Shown: piece by piece, positions 1-7,947 of the stretch | Numbering within the stretch: position 1 is the stretch's first letter | How the letters are laid out: every line of letters begins with the position of its first letter | Source: Pseudomonas sp. RIT288 | GTDB taxonomy: Bacteria; Pseudomonadota; Gammaproteobacteria; Pseudomonadales; Pseudomonadaceae | Reading direction: 5' to 3' | Assembly: GCF_000631985.1 (NCBI RefSeq) | Contig: NZ_JFYN01000017.1 | Span: 1-64,000, forward strand | Length of the DNA stretch: 64,000 bases | Program-made: the position numbers and the translations under genes | The notes under the pieces: model-generated | What the model saw: only the letters and a program-made list of their open reading frames with translations | The model's database searches: none | Told to the model about the DNA's origin: nothing

Positions 1-218
1 GCGCCTACGGTTTGCTTCGCTGCACCTCCTCTCGCTGTGTTTGGCTTCGCCAAACGGTCGCTGCGCTCCCACCCCCGGATCAATCCCTCCACTCAGCCTT
101 CCGACGTCGCCCGTGGATCAAGATCAAAAGCTTTCGGCGAGCTGACACTCGGCCATTGAGTGGGGCGGCTTCGCCGCAAGGGCAGCACGCAATCTAAACT
201 GAACGCATCCAGTCCCAT

Positions 219-252
219 GTAGGAGCTGCCGAAGGCTGCGATCTTTTGATCT
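219..252 (+). repeat. REP element (GTAGGAGCTGCC family), single copy
   Basis: The sequence GTAGGAGCTGCCGAAGGCTG followed by CGATCTTTTGATC matches the REP family found throughout this window. It begins the left long direct repeat. Confidence 0.7.
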
Positions 253-653
253 GGCTCTGGTTTTTGATGTGGCTTTGGCTTTGGCTTTGCCTTGGCTTTG
301 GCTCTTGATGTGGCTTTTGATCTTCAGCCCCTTCGGCAGGCCGAGCGAAGGTGTCCATCCGGGGGTTAGGCGCGCAGCGCCATGCGGCGCAGCCGCATAC
401 ATCGAGAGGAGGTGCAGCGAAGCAAACCGTAGGCGATGCCCCCGGATGGACACCGTAGCGAGGGAACACTGAGCCTCAGCGAAGTGCCGTACGCGGGGGC
501 AAAGCCTTTTGGGTTACCTTTTCGGCGTCTGGAAAAGGTGACTCGCTGTAAGAGCGAAACCGCCAGCGGCAGCACCCGAAGCAACGGATATTCACCCAAA
601 ACCCAAAACCCAAACCCAAAGAGTCTGCTCGACCCAAAGGCCGCCAAGCCCCC

Positions 654-712
654 AAAAAAAACGCCGGCAAATGCCGGCGTTTCAGTGAGCGCTGAACGTA
701 TTACCAGTTGTA
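654..712 (-). repeat. Duplicated fpvA terminator and last codons
   Basis: On the minus strand this segment reads a Tyr-Asn-Trp-stop tail, then the perfect hairpin ACGCCGGCA/TGCCGGCGT and a run of T. It repeats the true end of fpvA and its terminator at 1297-1354. There is no upstream receptor reading frame here, so it is a duplicated gene end and not a gene. Confidence 0.7.
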
Positions 713-878
713 GGAGTCGTGAAGAGCAGAAGTGGTGCGCGTTCTGCTCCAGCCTGCTGGCGATGACGGCCTGACAGCTGACCAATCTCCAACTGAATGC
801 ACCCAATCCAATTGTGGGCTTGCTCGCGAAGGCGACCTGCCAGCCGACCAAACTCCAAATGAAAACACCCGATCCCAT

Positions 879-912
879 GTAGGAACTGCCGCAGGCTGTG
901 ATCTTTTGATCT
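879..912 (+). repeat. REP element (GTAGGAACTGCC variant)
   Basis: This is a diverged copy of the same REP (GTAGGAACTGCCGCAGGCTG then TGATCTTTTGATC). It begins the right long direct repeat. Confidence 0.65.
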
Positions 913-1295
913 GCTCTGGCTCTTGATGTGGCTTTTGATGTGGCTTTTGATCTTCAGCCCCTTCGGCAGGCCGAGCGAAGGTGTTCATCCGGGGGTTAGG
1001 CGCGCAGCGCCATGCGGCGTAGCCGCATACATCGAGAGGAGGTGCAGCGAAGCAAACCGTAGGCGATGCCCCCGGATGGACACCGTAGCGAGGGAACACT
1101 GAGCCTAAGCGAAGTGCCGTACGCCGGGGGCAAAGCCTTTTGGGTTACCTTTTCGGCGTCTGGAAAAGGTGACTCGCTGTAAGAGCGAAACCGCCAGCGG
1201 CAGCACCCGAAGCAACGGATATTCACCCAAAACCCAAACCCAAACCCAAACCCAAACCCAAAGAGTCTGCTCGACCCAAAGGCCCGCCAAGCCCC

Positions 1296-1326
1296 CAAAA
1301 AAAACGCCAGCAAATGCCGGCGTTTC
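1296..1326 (-). terminator. Rho-independent terminator of fpvA
   Basis: Read on the minus strand, downstream of the fpvA stop, the stem ACGCCGGCA/TGCTGGCGT (one G-U pair) is followed directly by eight T residues. This is a standard intrinsic terminator. Confidence 0.85.
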
Positions 1327-1343
1327 AGTGAGCGCTAAACGTA

Positions 1344-3806
1344 TTACCAGTTATAGGTCACGTCAGCAGTCATGGTGCGGCCTTCGCCGTAATAGCAGTC
1401 GAGGGTACCGTTGCACGCGGCCACGTATTTCTCGTCAGTGAGGTTTTGCAGGTTGGCTTGCAGTTTCACGCCTTTGACATGCAGCGGCGATTTTTCCAGG
1501 TCGTAGGAGACCATGGCGTCATACACGGTGTAGGACGGAATCTGGAACGAGTCCGACTCGTAATCCGAACCGTAGCTGCTGCGCACGTAGCGAGCGCCCA
1601 GGCCCATGCCGAAACCGGCGAGGGCGGTGGAGATGTCGAAGTCGTAGTTGACCCACGCGGAGGCGGTCAGCGGTGGACGCATGGCCAGGGTGCGACCTTC
1701 GCGACCGTCGTTGTCCTTCTCCCACTTGGTCTGGTTACGCGACACCGCCGCCAGCACGCGCAGGTTGCGGGTGACGTTGACCTTGCCTTCCAGCTCGATA
1801 CCGCGCGAACGCACGGAGCCGCTCTGGGTGCTGAAGCCCGGGTTGGCGAGATCGGTGGTCAGCATATTGTCCTGATCGATCTGGTACGCCGACAGCTGAA
1901 TGAAACCGTCGATCGACTTCGGCTCGTACTTGACGCCGACTTCGTACTGCTTGCCGGTGGTCGGTTCGAAGGCGCCGCCGCTCATGTCGGTACCGGTCTG
2001 CGGCAGGAACGATTCGGCGTAGCTGACGTACGGCGTGATGCCGTTGTCGAACTCGTAGCCGAGGCCGGCACGACCGGTGAACTTCTCGTCTTTCTGGTTG
2101 CTGTGGCCGCCGCTCAGCGGTTGCTTGTTGTCGGTTTCGGCGAAGTCATAACGACCGCCGAGGGTCAGGAACCACTGGTTCCAGCGCAGTTGATCCTGAG
2201 CGTACAGGCCGGTCTGGGTGATGGTGTTGTCCCATTTGTACGGCTGACGGAAATTGATCTGGCTGCCATACACCGGGTTGTACAGGTCCAGACCCGGAGC
2301 GGTGCGGTCGTACAGGCCGAGGAATTTCGAATTGTAGTGGTAGTAGTCCACGCCCAGCAGCACGGTGTGATCGACATCGGCAGTCTTGAACTTGGCCTGG
2401 GCGATGTTATCGATGCCGTAGACCTTGTTGTGCTGCGACCAGTCCACGCCGTAACGGGTCTGGTAGCTGCCGTCGTTGAGGCCGGTGACTGGGTTGGTCG
2501 GGAACGCATAACCGTGCAGCGGCGCCACGTACTGGTCGTTGATGTCGGCGTAACGCGCGTTCTGCTTCAGAGTCCAGACGTCGTTGAGTTCGTGGGCGAT
2601 CTCGTAACCGACGACGAACTGCTCGCGGTGGTACTTGTTCACGTCCGGCTCACCGAGGAACAGGCTGCGGCTGATGCGCCCGGCCTGGCTGCGATGTACG
2701 GTGCCGTTGGCGGGCAGGCCCTGGGCTTCCGGTACGTCGTGGTCTTTCTGGTACTGACCGAACACGGTGATGGTGGTCTGGTCGTTGGGCAGCCAGGTCA
2801 GGCTTGGCGCCAGCAGCATGCGGTTCTGGCTGGCGTAGTCGATGGCCGAGCCGCTGTCGTTGACCACACCGGTCAGGCGATAGAGGAATTCGCCCTGATC
2901 GTCGATCGGGCCGCCGAGGTCGAAGGCACCGTACTTGCGGTCATAGCTGCCGCCACCGAGCTTCACTTCGTGCAGCGGGGTCGCGGTCGGACGCTTGCTG
3001 ACCATGTTGACGATACCGCCCGGCTGGTTCTGGCCGTACAGCACCGAGGCCGGGCCCTTGAGCACTTCGACGCGCTCCAGGGTGTACGGGTCGATCTGCA
3101 GCGAACCGCCGGTGCTGCCGCCGCCGTAAGGCATGTGCAGGCCGTCGAGGTACAGCGGAGTAGGGGAGAAACCGCGGGAGGTCGGTTCGTCGAAGATCTT
3201 CACCCGGTCCGAGAAACCGCCGCCGGTCATGCCGGGGGTGTATTGCAGGGCTTCGGTGACGGTCTTCGAACCGCGCATCTTGATTTCGTCTTGAGTGACG
3301 ACGTTGATGGTCTGCGGGATTTCCTTGAGCGACGAATCGGTCTTCGATCCGGTGGCGCTGCGCTTGGCGACGATTCCGTCTACCGGGCCCCAGGCAGATT
3401 CCGCAGTGGCGGAAATGCTGGTCGGGGCCAGATCGAGGCTGGCACCGCCGCTGCTGCGCGAACGCAAGGCGACGTTGTTGCCTTCGACGCTGTAGGCGAT
3501 GTTGGTGCCTTGCAGCAGTTGCGCGATGGCGGCGGTCGGTTCCAGGTTGCCACTGACCGCGCTGCTGCGCAGACCGCTGACTTCATCCGGGCTGTAAAGC
3601 ACTTGGAGGTTGGTCTGGCGACCGAATTCCTGCAAGGCGCTCCCCAGCGACTGTGCAGGAATATTGATCGCCACGGCGGCGGCCTGGGCCTGGCCGATCA
3701 TCGGCACAGTCAGGGCCATGGCGCAGAACGCTGGCAAGGTGCAACGGAAGGAGCGGCGGATCAGCAGAGCCTTGGCGAGCGGGTGGAGTCCGTGCGGTGC
3801 GGGCAT
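1344..3806 (-). CDS. fpvA: TonB-dependent ferripyoverdine receptor FpvA
   Basis: Outer-membrane receptor, about 820 aa, likely importing ferripyoverdine with TonB energy and signalling to an anti-sigma factor. A cleavable signal peptide precedes an STN (secretin/TonB N-terminal signalling) domain at about residues 45-100, with IPAQSLGSALQEFGRQTNLQ. The plug follows with KGPASVLYGQNQPGG, then a 22-strand type barrel ending in aromatic YNW. I chose the ATG at 3806, preceded by AGAAGAA; the frame could extend to a TTG at 3824, which is less likely. Gene order (next to pvdE) and the STN domain support FpvA over other siderophore receptors. The specific pyoverdine cannot be read from sequence. It is expected to be iron-repressed; a possible FpvI-type promoter lies at 3895-3918. 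The matching anti-sigma gene fpvR is not in the window. Confidence 0.85.
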   Translation of the reverse strand: MPAPHGLHPLAKALLIRRSFRCTLPAFCAMALTVPMIGQAQAAAVAINIPAQSLGSALQEFGRQTNLQVLYSPDEVSGLRSSAVSGNLEPTAAIAQLLQGTNIAYSVEGNNVALRSRSSGGASLDLAPTSISATAESAWGPVDGIVAKRSATGSKTDSSLKEIPQTINVVTQDEIKMRGSKTVTEALQYTPGMTGGGFSDRVKIFDEPTSRGFSPTPLYLDGLHMPYGGGSTGGSLQIDPYTLERVEVLKGPASVLYGQNQPGGIVNMVSKRPTATPLHEVKLGGGSYDRKYGAFDLGGPIDDQGEFLYRLTGVVNDSGSAIDYASQNRMLLAPSLTWLPNDQTTITVFGQYQKDHDVPEAQGLPANGTVHRSQAGRISRSLFLGEPDVNKYHREQFVVGYEIAHELNDVWTLKQNARYADINDQYVAPLHGYAFPTNPVTGLNDGSYQTRYGVDWSQHNKVYGIDNIAQAKFKTADVDHTVLLGVDYYHYNSKFLGLYDRTAPGLDLYNPVYGSQINFRQPYKWDNTITQTGLYAQDQLRWNQWFLTLGGRYDFAETDNKQPLSGGHSNQKDEKFTGRAGLGYEFDNGITPYVSYAESFLPQTGTDMSGGAFEPTTGKQYEVGVKYEPKSIDGFIQLSAYQIDQDNMLTTDLANPGFSTQSGSVRSRGIELEGKVNVTRNLRVLAAVSRNQTKWEKDNDGREGRTLAMRPPLTASAWVNYDFDISTALAGFGMGLGARYVRSSYGSDYESDSFQIPSYTVYDAMVSYDLEKSPLHVKGVKLQANLQNLTDEKYVAACNGTLDCYYGEGRTMTADVTYNW

Positions 3807-3865
3807 TGTTCTTCTACTCTTCAAAGTGTTGACTGAGAACTATTTCTATTAACTGTTAGTAAGAC

Positions 3866-3896
3866 GTTGAGCCTTCCGAAAACCGGAAAGCTCAAC
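3866..3896 (-). other. Strong hairpin between pvdE and fpvA
   Basis: GTTGAGC and CTCAAC arms enclose TTCCG/CGGAA with a short loop. On the minus strand no T-run follows, so it may act as a processing or attenuation element between pvdE and fpvA. On the plus strand seven T residues follow after four bases, but no plus-strand gene ends here. Confidence 0.5.
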
Positions 3897-3918
3897 GCAA
3901 TTTTTTTACAAATTTTTC
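3895..3918 (-). promoter_or_regulatory. Candidate iron-starvation sigma promoter of fpvA
   Basis: On the minus strand GTGAAAA, then 16 bases, then CGT lies about 90 bases upstream of the fpvA start. The spacing equals that of the five PvdS boxes in this block, but the -35 element is GAAAA instead of TAAAT. That would fit recognition by FpvI rather than PvdS; this is an inference. Confidence 0.4.
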
Positions 3919-3922
3919 ACAG

Positions 3923-5572
3923 TCAGGCGGGTTGCAGCTCAGTGACCACTTTGCCGGCGCTCATGCGCACCAGTTGGTCGGCGACATCGAAGTAACGATC
4001 GTCGTGGGAAATGACGATGATGGTCTTGCCCAGACGCTTCAGGTCCGGCAGCAGCTCGGTGTAGAAAATCCGCCGGAAGGTCGGATCCTGATCGGCGGCC
4101 CACTCATCGAACACCAGCACCGGACGCTCCTCCAGCCAGGCGTTGATCAGGGCCAGACGCTTGCGCTGGCCGGTGGACAGGTCGGTGGTGGTGAACGAGC
4201 CGTCACGCACGCTGACCTTGTGCGCAATTTCCAGGCGCTCCAGATATTGGTTGGCGTCTTCCGGGATATGGGTATCGCCCTGAACCACGTCGTCGAACAG
4301 ATAATAGTCGGCGAAAATCGTGGTGAACAACTGGCGGTAATCGTCGCGGTTGGCAGCGTCGACGAGCTGCTGGTTGAGGCGGATTTCGCCTTGCTGTGGC
4401 GCGTACAGGCCCAGCAGCAACTTGATCAGCGTGGTCTTGCCGCAGCCGTTTTCGCCGACGATGAAAATGATGTCGCCCTGTTCGATTTTCAGGTTCACCG
4501 GCCCCAACCGGAACGGCTTGGCGCCTTCTACCGTCGGGAAGCTGTACGAGACATCGGTCAGTTCCAGGCTGTGCACCGGAGTCTTTTGGTGGCCCTGGTC
4601 GCTGAGCAGCAGGTGCGGCTCGGGCGAGGAGAATTGCTCGGACAGATCGGCGATCCGGCGGAACGCGATTTGCGCACGACTGACGATCGGCAGGGTGCCG
4701 ATGATGTGCTCCAGCGGCCCTTTCATGTACAGCAGCACCAGCACGAAGCCGCTCATGACTGCTTTGTCAGCACTCGGCCACAGCGATTGCAGGCCCAGCG
4801 CCAGGCCGATCACCACGAAGAACAGCATCGAACCCAAGGTCTTGGCGACCACGAAAATGTTCACCGAACGCACCTGCGTGTCGCAGATCTTGTCGGCCGT
4901 ACCTTCGATGCCAGAAACGAACATGCGATGCCGGCGCGGGCGGTGGATACGCAGTTCCTTGGCGCCCTCGGCGACCGCGTGATAGTGCTTCTGCAACTCG
5001 TCTTCGTAGTCACGGGCCTTGAGGAAACCCTGCATGCCACGCCCGCGCGCGATGTACTGAATGACCGTGCCGATCAGGATCGCCACCGCCATCATCAGGA
5101 ACATCGGCCACGACAGCATCGCCAGGTAGCCCATGCAACCGAGGGTCACGGTCAGGGAAATCGCCAGCGGCGCAAAGGCGAAAGCGAAGTCGCTGATGGT
5201 GTCGACGTCGTGGGTCAGCACCGGAATCAGCCGATGGCTGCGATAGCGCTCGATCTGCTCGATCGGCGCCGAGAGGACTTTTTCGCCCAGCTCTTTGCGC
5301 AATTTGGCGATGATGTGCTGGCCGACGAAATTGGTGCCGATGTCGGAGAAGATCGAGCTGGTCAGCGCCAGCAGGCACAGGCCGGCGAACACCGCGACCA
5401 TCGTGCTGGTCAGTGCGCCCTCAGCGTGCAGCACGTTGTTGATGGTCGCCAGCAGCGCGGTGACGCTCAGGCCACCGACCATGCCGAGCAGGATCGACAC
5501 GCTGACGATCAGTCGAAAGGGTTTGAGCAGGGCGAACAATTCATTGATCACCCCGCGTGTTGGTTTGCTCAT
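3923..5572 (-). CDS. pvdE: PvdE, pyoverdine precursor ABC exporter
   Basis: Inner-membrane ABC transporter of 549 aa with fused membrane and ATPase domains, the same length as P. aeruginosa PvdE. The family moves acylated ferribactin from cytoplasm to periplasm. The N-terminal ~300 residues hold six hydrophobic segments. The C-terminal ATPase shows Walker A GENGCGKTT (about residue 370), signature LSTGQRKRLAL and Walker B VLVFDEW followed by AADQDP. I chose the ATG at 5572 (MSKPTRG...), which has a purine-rich AGGGAAC upstream and sits about 100 bases after the iron-starvation box at 5682-5705. A longer frame to 5674 would start at the transcription start and is rejected. It is followed by fpvA in the same direction, as in P. 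aeruginosa. Confidence 0.92.
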   Translation of the reverse strand: MSKPTRGVINELFALLKPFRLIVSVSILLGMVGGLSVTALLATINNVLHAEGALTSTMVAVFAGLCLLALTSSIFSDIGTNFVGQHIIAKLRKELGEKVLSAPIEQIERYRSHRLIPVLTHDVDTISDFAFAFAPLAISLTVTLGCMGYLAMLSWPMFLMMAVAILIGTVIQYIARGRGMQGFLKARDYEDELQKHYHAVAEGAKELRIHRPRRHRMFVSGIEGTADKICDTQVRSVNIFVVAKTLGSMLFFVVIGLALGLQSLWPSADKAVMSGFVLVLLYMKGPLEHIIGTLPIVSRAQIAFRRIADLSEQFSSPEPHLLLSDQGHQKTPVHSLELTDVSYSFPTVEGAKPFRLGPVNLKIEQGDIIFIVGENGCGKTTLIKLLLGLYAPQQGEIRLNQQLVDAANRDDYRQLFTTIFADYYLFDDVVQGDTHIPEDANQYLERLEIAHKVSVRDGSFTTTDLSTGQRKRLALINAWLEERPVLVFDEWAADQDPTFRRIFYTELLPDLKRLGKTIIVISHDDRYFDVADQLVRMSAGKVVTELQPA

Positions 5573-5681
5573 GGAGGTTCCCTGCTTGAAGGAGCGGCGA
5601 ACACCGGCACTGCTCGTGGGGTTCGCCTGGATGACGTAGAGGGCGGTGGACGCGCCATGGAGGATCGCGCCCACCTTTAGA

Positions 5682-5705
5682 ACGACTGGCAGGACGGCTA
5701 ATTTA
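5682..5705 (-). promoter_or_regulatory. Iron-starvation (PvdS) box of pvdE
   Basis: On the minus strand TAAAT, 16 bases, CGT matches the published PvdS promoter pattern exactly. It lies in the pvdO-pvdE gap, so pvdE (and possibly fpvA) has its own promoter separate from pvdMNO. Confidence 0.85.
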
Positions 5706-5719
5706 GCCGGGCGATGGCG

Positions 5720-6628
5720 TTACAGATCGCGGGCGACCCGGAAGCCGATCCAGTCGCCACGGGTGTCGGTGTAGGTGGCGTTGCGGTTGCCCGAACGCGA
5801 GAACACCGGTGCCTCGCCCCAGTCGTTGCCACGGATGCGCCGCACTTCGCACTTGCCGCTCAGCCAGGCACTGCCATCGCCTGGCGCGCCAACGTAGTTC
5901 TCGTTGTAGCAATCGGCGGTCCACTCATAAATATTGCCGTGCATGTCGTAGACGCCGAAGGCGTTGGCCGGAAAGCTGCCGGCCGGCGCGGTGAAGTTAT
6001 AGCCATCGGCGGCGCCGTAGGTGTTGGCGTGTTTGGCGATGCTGTATTCCTTGCCCTCATCGAACGGGAAGGGGAACGGGCCCGTGCTGCCGGCGCGGGC
6101 GGCGTATTCACGCAGCGACTCGCTGACCAGCCGGTATTGCTGGCCGGTCTTCTTCGACAGCCAGGCCACGTAAGCTTCGGCCTCCGGGAAATCCATGCAC
6201 ACTGCCGGGTGCTTGTCGGTGTACTGCTTGCGCGGGTCGCTGCCCTGATAATCCGGGATACCGGCCTTGCACGCGCGACCGGGACGAGTGTCGCCGTCGG
6301 GCATTTTGTAGCCGCTGTCCTTGAGGTAGGCGTCCCACTCGCCGCGCAGTATCTGGAAACGGCTGATCGCCAGCGGTTTGGCAAACGTCACCGGGTGCAG
6401 CGGCCCTTCATCCGGCTCGCGGCCGACCTCATCCTCCGGGGTGCCCATGGTGAACGTGCCGGTGGGCAGCACGACCATTTCCGGGCAGTCCTTGCAGTCC
6501 TTGAACACCTTGCCCGGCGCAGGCGGGGTGGCGGCATGCGCGGCGCCCGGCAGCAGGCCGGCGGCGAGGGCGGTGAGCATCAGCGCCGGCAGCGCCTTCA
6601 AGGAAAATCGACGCAGTTCACTGTTCAT
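5720..6628 (-). CDS. pvdO: PvdO, periplasmic FGE-like pyoverdine maturation protein
   Basis: A 302-aa secreted protein with the formylglycine-generating-enzyme (SUMF1) fold. PvdO is known to be needed for the last oxidation of dihydropyoverdine to the fluorescent chromophore in the periplasm. A signal peptide ending in AHA is followed by CKDCPEMVVLPTGTFTMGTP, and the typical FGE C-terminal pattern appears (FGVYDMHGNIYEWTADCY, then NDWGEAPVFSRSGNRN and IGFRVARDL). The ATG at 6628 keeps the signal peptide at the N-terminus; an alternative GTG at 6670 overlaps the pvdN stop. It is third in a pvdM-pvdN-pvdO operon driven by the box at 9377-9400. The gene pvdF, which lies between pvdO and pvdE in P. 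aeruginosa, is absent. Confidence 0.92.
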   Translation of the reverse strand: MNSELRRFSLKALPALMLTALAAGLLPGAAHAATPPAPGKVFKDCKDCPEMVVLPTGTFTMGTPEDEVGREPDEGPLHPVTFAKPLAISRFQILRGEWDAYLKDSGYKMPDGDTRPGRACKAGIPDYQGSDPRKQYTDKHPAVCMDFPEAEAYVAWLSKKTGQQYRLVSESLREYAARAGSTGPFPFPFDEGKEYSIAKHANTYGAADGYNFTAPAGSFPANAFGVYDMHGNIYEWTADCYNENYVGAPGDGSAWLSGKCEVRRIRGNDWGEAPVFSRSGNRNATYTDTRGDWIGFRVARDL

Positions 6629-6666
6629 TGCGAGTCTCGCTAAAAGGAAAAAGGGAGCGTCCGGAT

Positions 6667-7947
6667 TCACAGGGCCTGGTCGAGCACGGCCAGCAAACGG
6701 TCGATTTGCTCTTCGTCGTTGAGCAGCCCCGGTGCGGTGCGAATCACCGGGCCGACGTCGCGGTGCGCGGCATCGGCCACCACGCGGTTGGCCATCAGGT
6801 GCGCGGCGATCTTGTCGCTGTCCTTGCCCTTGACCCGGAAGAAGGTGAAACCGGCGGACAGTTCGGGGCTCAGTGGCGTCACCAGTTCGATCTGCGAACG
6901 TTGCTGCAGGCGATGTTTCAGGTAGCTGTTGAGCGCGTGAATGCGCGCCTCGACCTCGGCCTTGCCCAGCTCAAGATGCAATTTGAACGCTTCGTCCAGC
7001 GCCCAGCGGTGCTCGAACGAGTGGTAGCCACCGGGCGTCATGGTGGTGGAAAACGCCGTGGCTTCGGAGAACGTCGGAATGATCGGGGTGACGTACCTGA
7101 CCTCGGCGAAGCGGCTGCAGACGATGCCGGTGCCGCGTGGGCCGAACATCCACTTATGGGTGCCGGCGATGAAGAAGTCGCAGTTCATCTGCGCGAAACT
7201 CAGGTTGTCCACGCCGAAGCCATGCACCCCGTCGACCACGTAAACGATGCGGTCGGCGTCGCTGCGACCGCGGTTGTGCTTGTCGACGATGGCGCCGATC
7301 TCACCGATGGGCAGTTTCATGCCACTGCCCGAATGCACCCAGCACATGCCCAGCACCCGGGTTTCGGGGCGGATGGCGCCGTCGATGGCAGCGAGGATTT
7401 CTGCTTTGCTCGCGTTGTACGGATCCTTGAACAGACGAATCTTGCGCACCCGGGTGCCGTCGCGTTCGCTGCGCAGGGCGAGGATGGTGTGGGTCGCGTA
7501 GTGCTCGTGCTCGGTGGTGAGGATTTCCTGATCGGGGCGCACGTGCACGCCGCCGTAAATCATCGCCAGACCTTCGGTGGTGCTGCCGGTCAGGGCGATC
7601 TGTTTGGCATCGGCTTGCAGGTAGCGACCGGCCCAGACTCGCACGTTCTCTTCGCGCTGTTCGATCACGCCGAGGTCCCAATCCATGGTCAGTCCGGGAT
7701 TTTTGTCGAGGGCGGTGCGGTGCCGCTCAATTGCGTCGCGCACCGGTTTCGGGTGCGAGGTGATCAGAAAATTGGAAAAGTGCAGATACGCCGGATCCTG
7801 ATCGAACAGTTGCTGCAACTGCGCCCACTTGTTGCCAGTCACGGGCGCAGCGCTCGCGGCACCCGCGACATTCGGCAGGCTCGCGCCCAGTGGCAGCGCC
7901 GCCGCGAGAATCCCGGCCTGCTTCAAGAACTCACGACGATTGCTCAT
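6667..7947 (-). CDS. pvdN: PvdN, Tat-exported PLP-dependent enzyme of pyoverdine maturation
   Basis: A 426-aa class V aminotransferase-fold enzyme. PvdN acts in the periplasm and is known to convert the N-terminal glutamate side chain of pyoverdine into succinamide. The N-terminus MSNRREFLKQAGILAAALPL is a twin-arginine signal, so the folded PLP-loaded enzyme is exported. The PLP lysine is visible in FIAGTHKWMFGPRGTG, and VYVVDGVHGFGVD holds the PLP-contacting Asp. The ATG at 7947 overlaps the pvdM stop as ATGA, which shows translational coupling; longer upstream frames are out-of-gene extensions inside pvdM. Confidence 0.93.
   Translation of the reverse strand: MSNRREFLKQAGILAAALPLGASLPNVAGAASAAPVTGNKWAQLQQLFDQDPAYLHFSNFLITSHPKPVRDAIERHRTALDKNPGLTMDWDLGVIEQREENVRVWAGRYLQADAKQIALTGSTTEGLAMIYGGVHVRPDQEILTTEHEHYATHTILALRSERDGTRVRKIRLFKDPYNASKAEILAAIDGAIRPETRVLGMCWVHSGSGMKLPIGEIGAIVDKHNRGRSDADRIVYVVDGVHGFGVDNLSFAQMNCDFFIAGTHKWMFGPRGTGIVCSRFAEVRYVTPIIPTFSEATAFSTTMTPGGYHSFEHRWALDEAFKLHLELGKAEVEARIHALNSYLKHRLQQRSQIELVTPLSPELSAGFTFFRVKGKDSDKIAAHLMANRVVADAAHRDVGPVIRTAPGLLNDEEQIDRLLAVLDQAL

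Larger units (their letters stand above)
1..1343. repeat. Gene-free repetitive tract with two imperfect ~630-bp direct repeats
   Basis: I see no credible gene here; the open frames are short, overlapping on both strands and rich in low-complexity sequence. Two long copies run in the same orientation, roughly 219-716 and 879-1354. Each starts with a REP-like element, continues through a conserved stretch (shared from about 321 and 951), and ends in a hairpin with an A-run and the antisense of a receptor tail (Tyr-Asn-Trp-stop). The right copy's tail is the real 3' end of fpvA. A third partial copy, in inverse orientation, occupies about 1-130. Copy length differs because of short tandem units: TGGCTT-type repeats near 255-320, and CCCAAA repeats near 598-622 and 1228-1262. 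The copies look like duplicated intergenic DNA rather than a transposon, since no transposase or terminal inverted repeat is visible. Confidence 0.75.

Noticed and set aside
1..1343. Insertion sequence or transposon
   Set aside because: No transposase frame, terminal inverted repeats or target-site duplication; the structure is explained by tandem duplication of intergenic DNA.
1446..3836. Long plus-strand frame of 796 codons opposite fpvA
   Set aside because: It is the antisense shadow of the receptor gene, common in GC-rich DNA, with no recognisable domains; the minus-strand frame has a complete TonB receptor.
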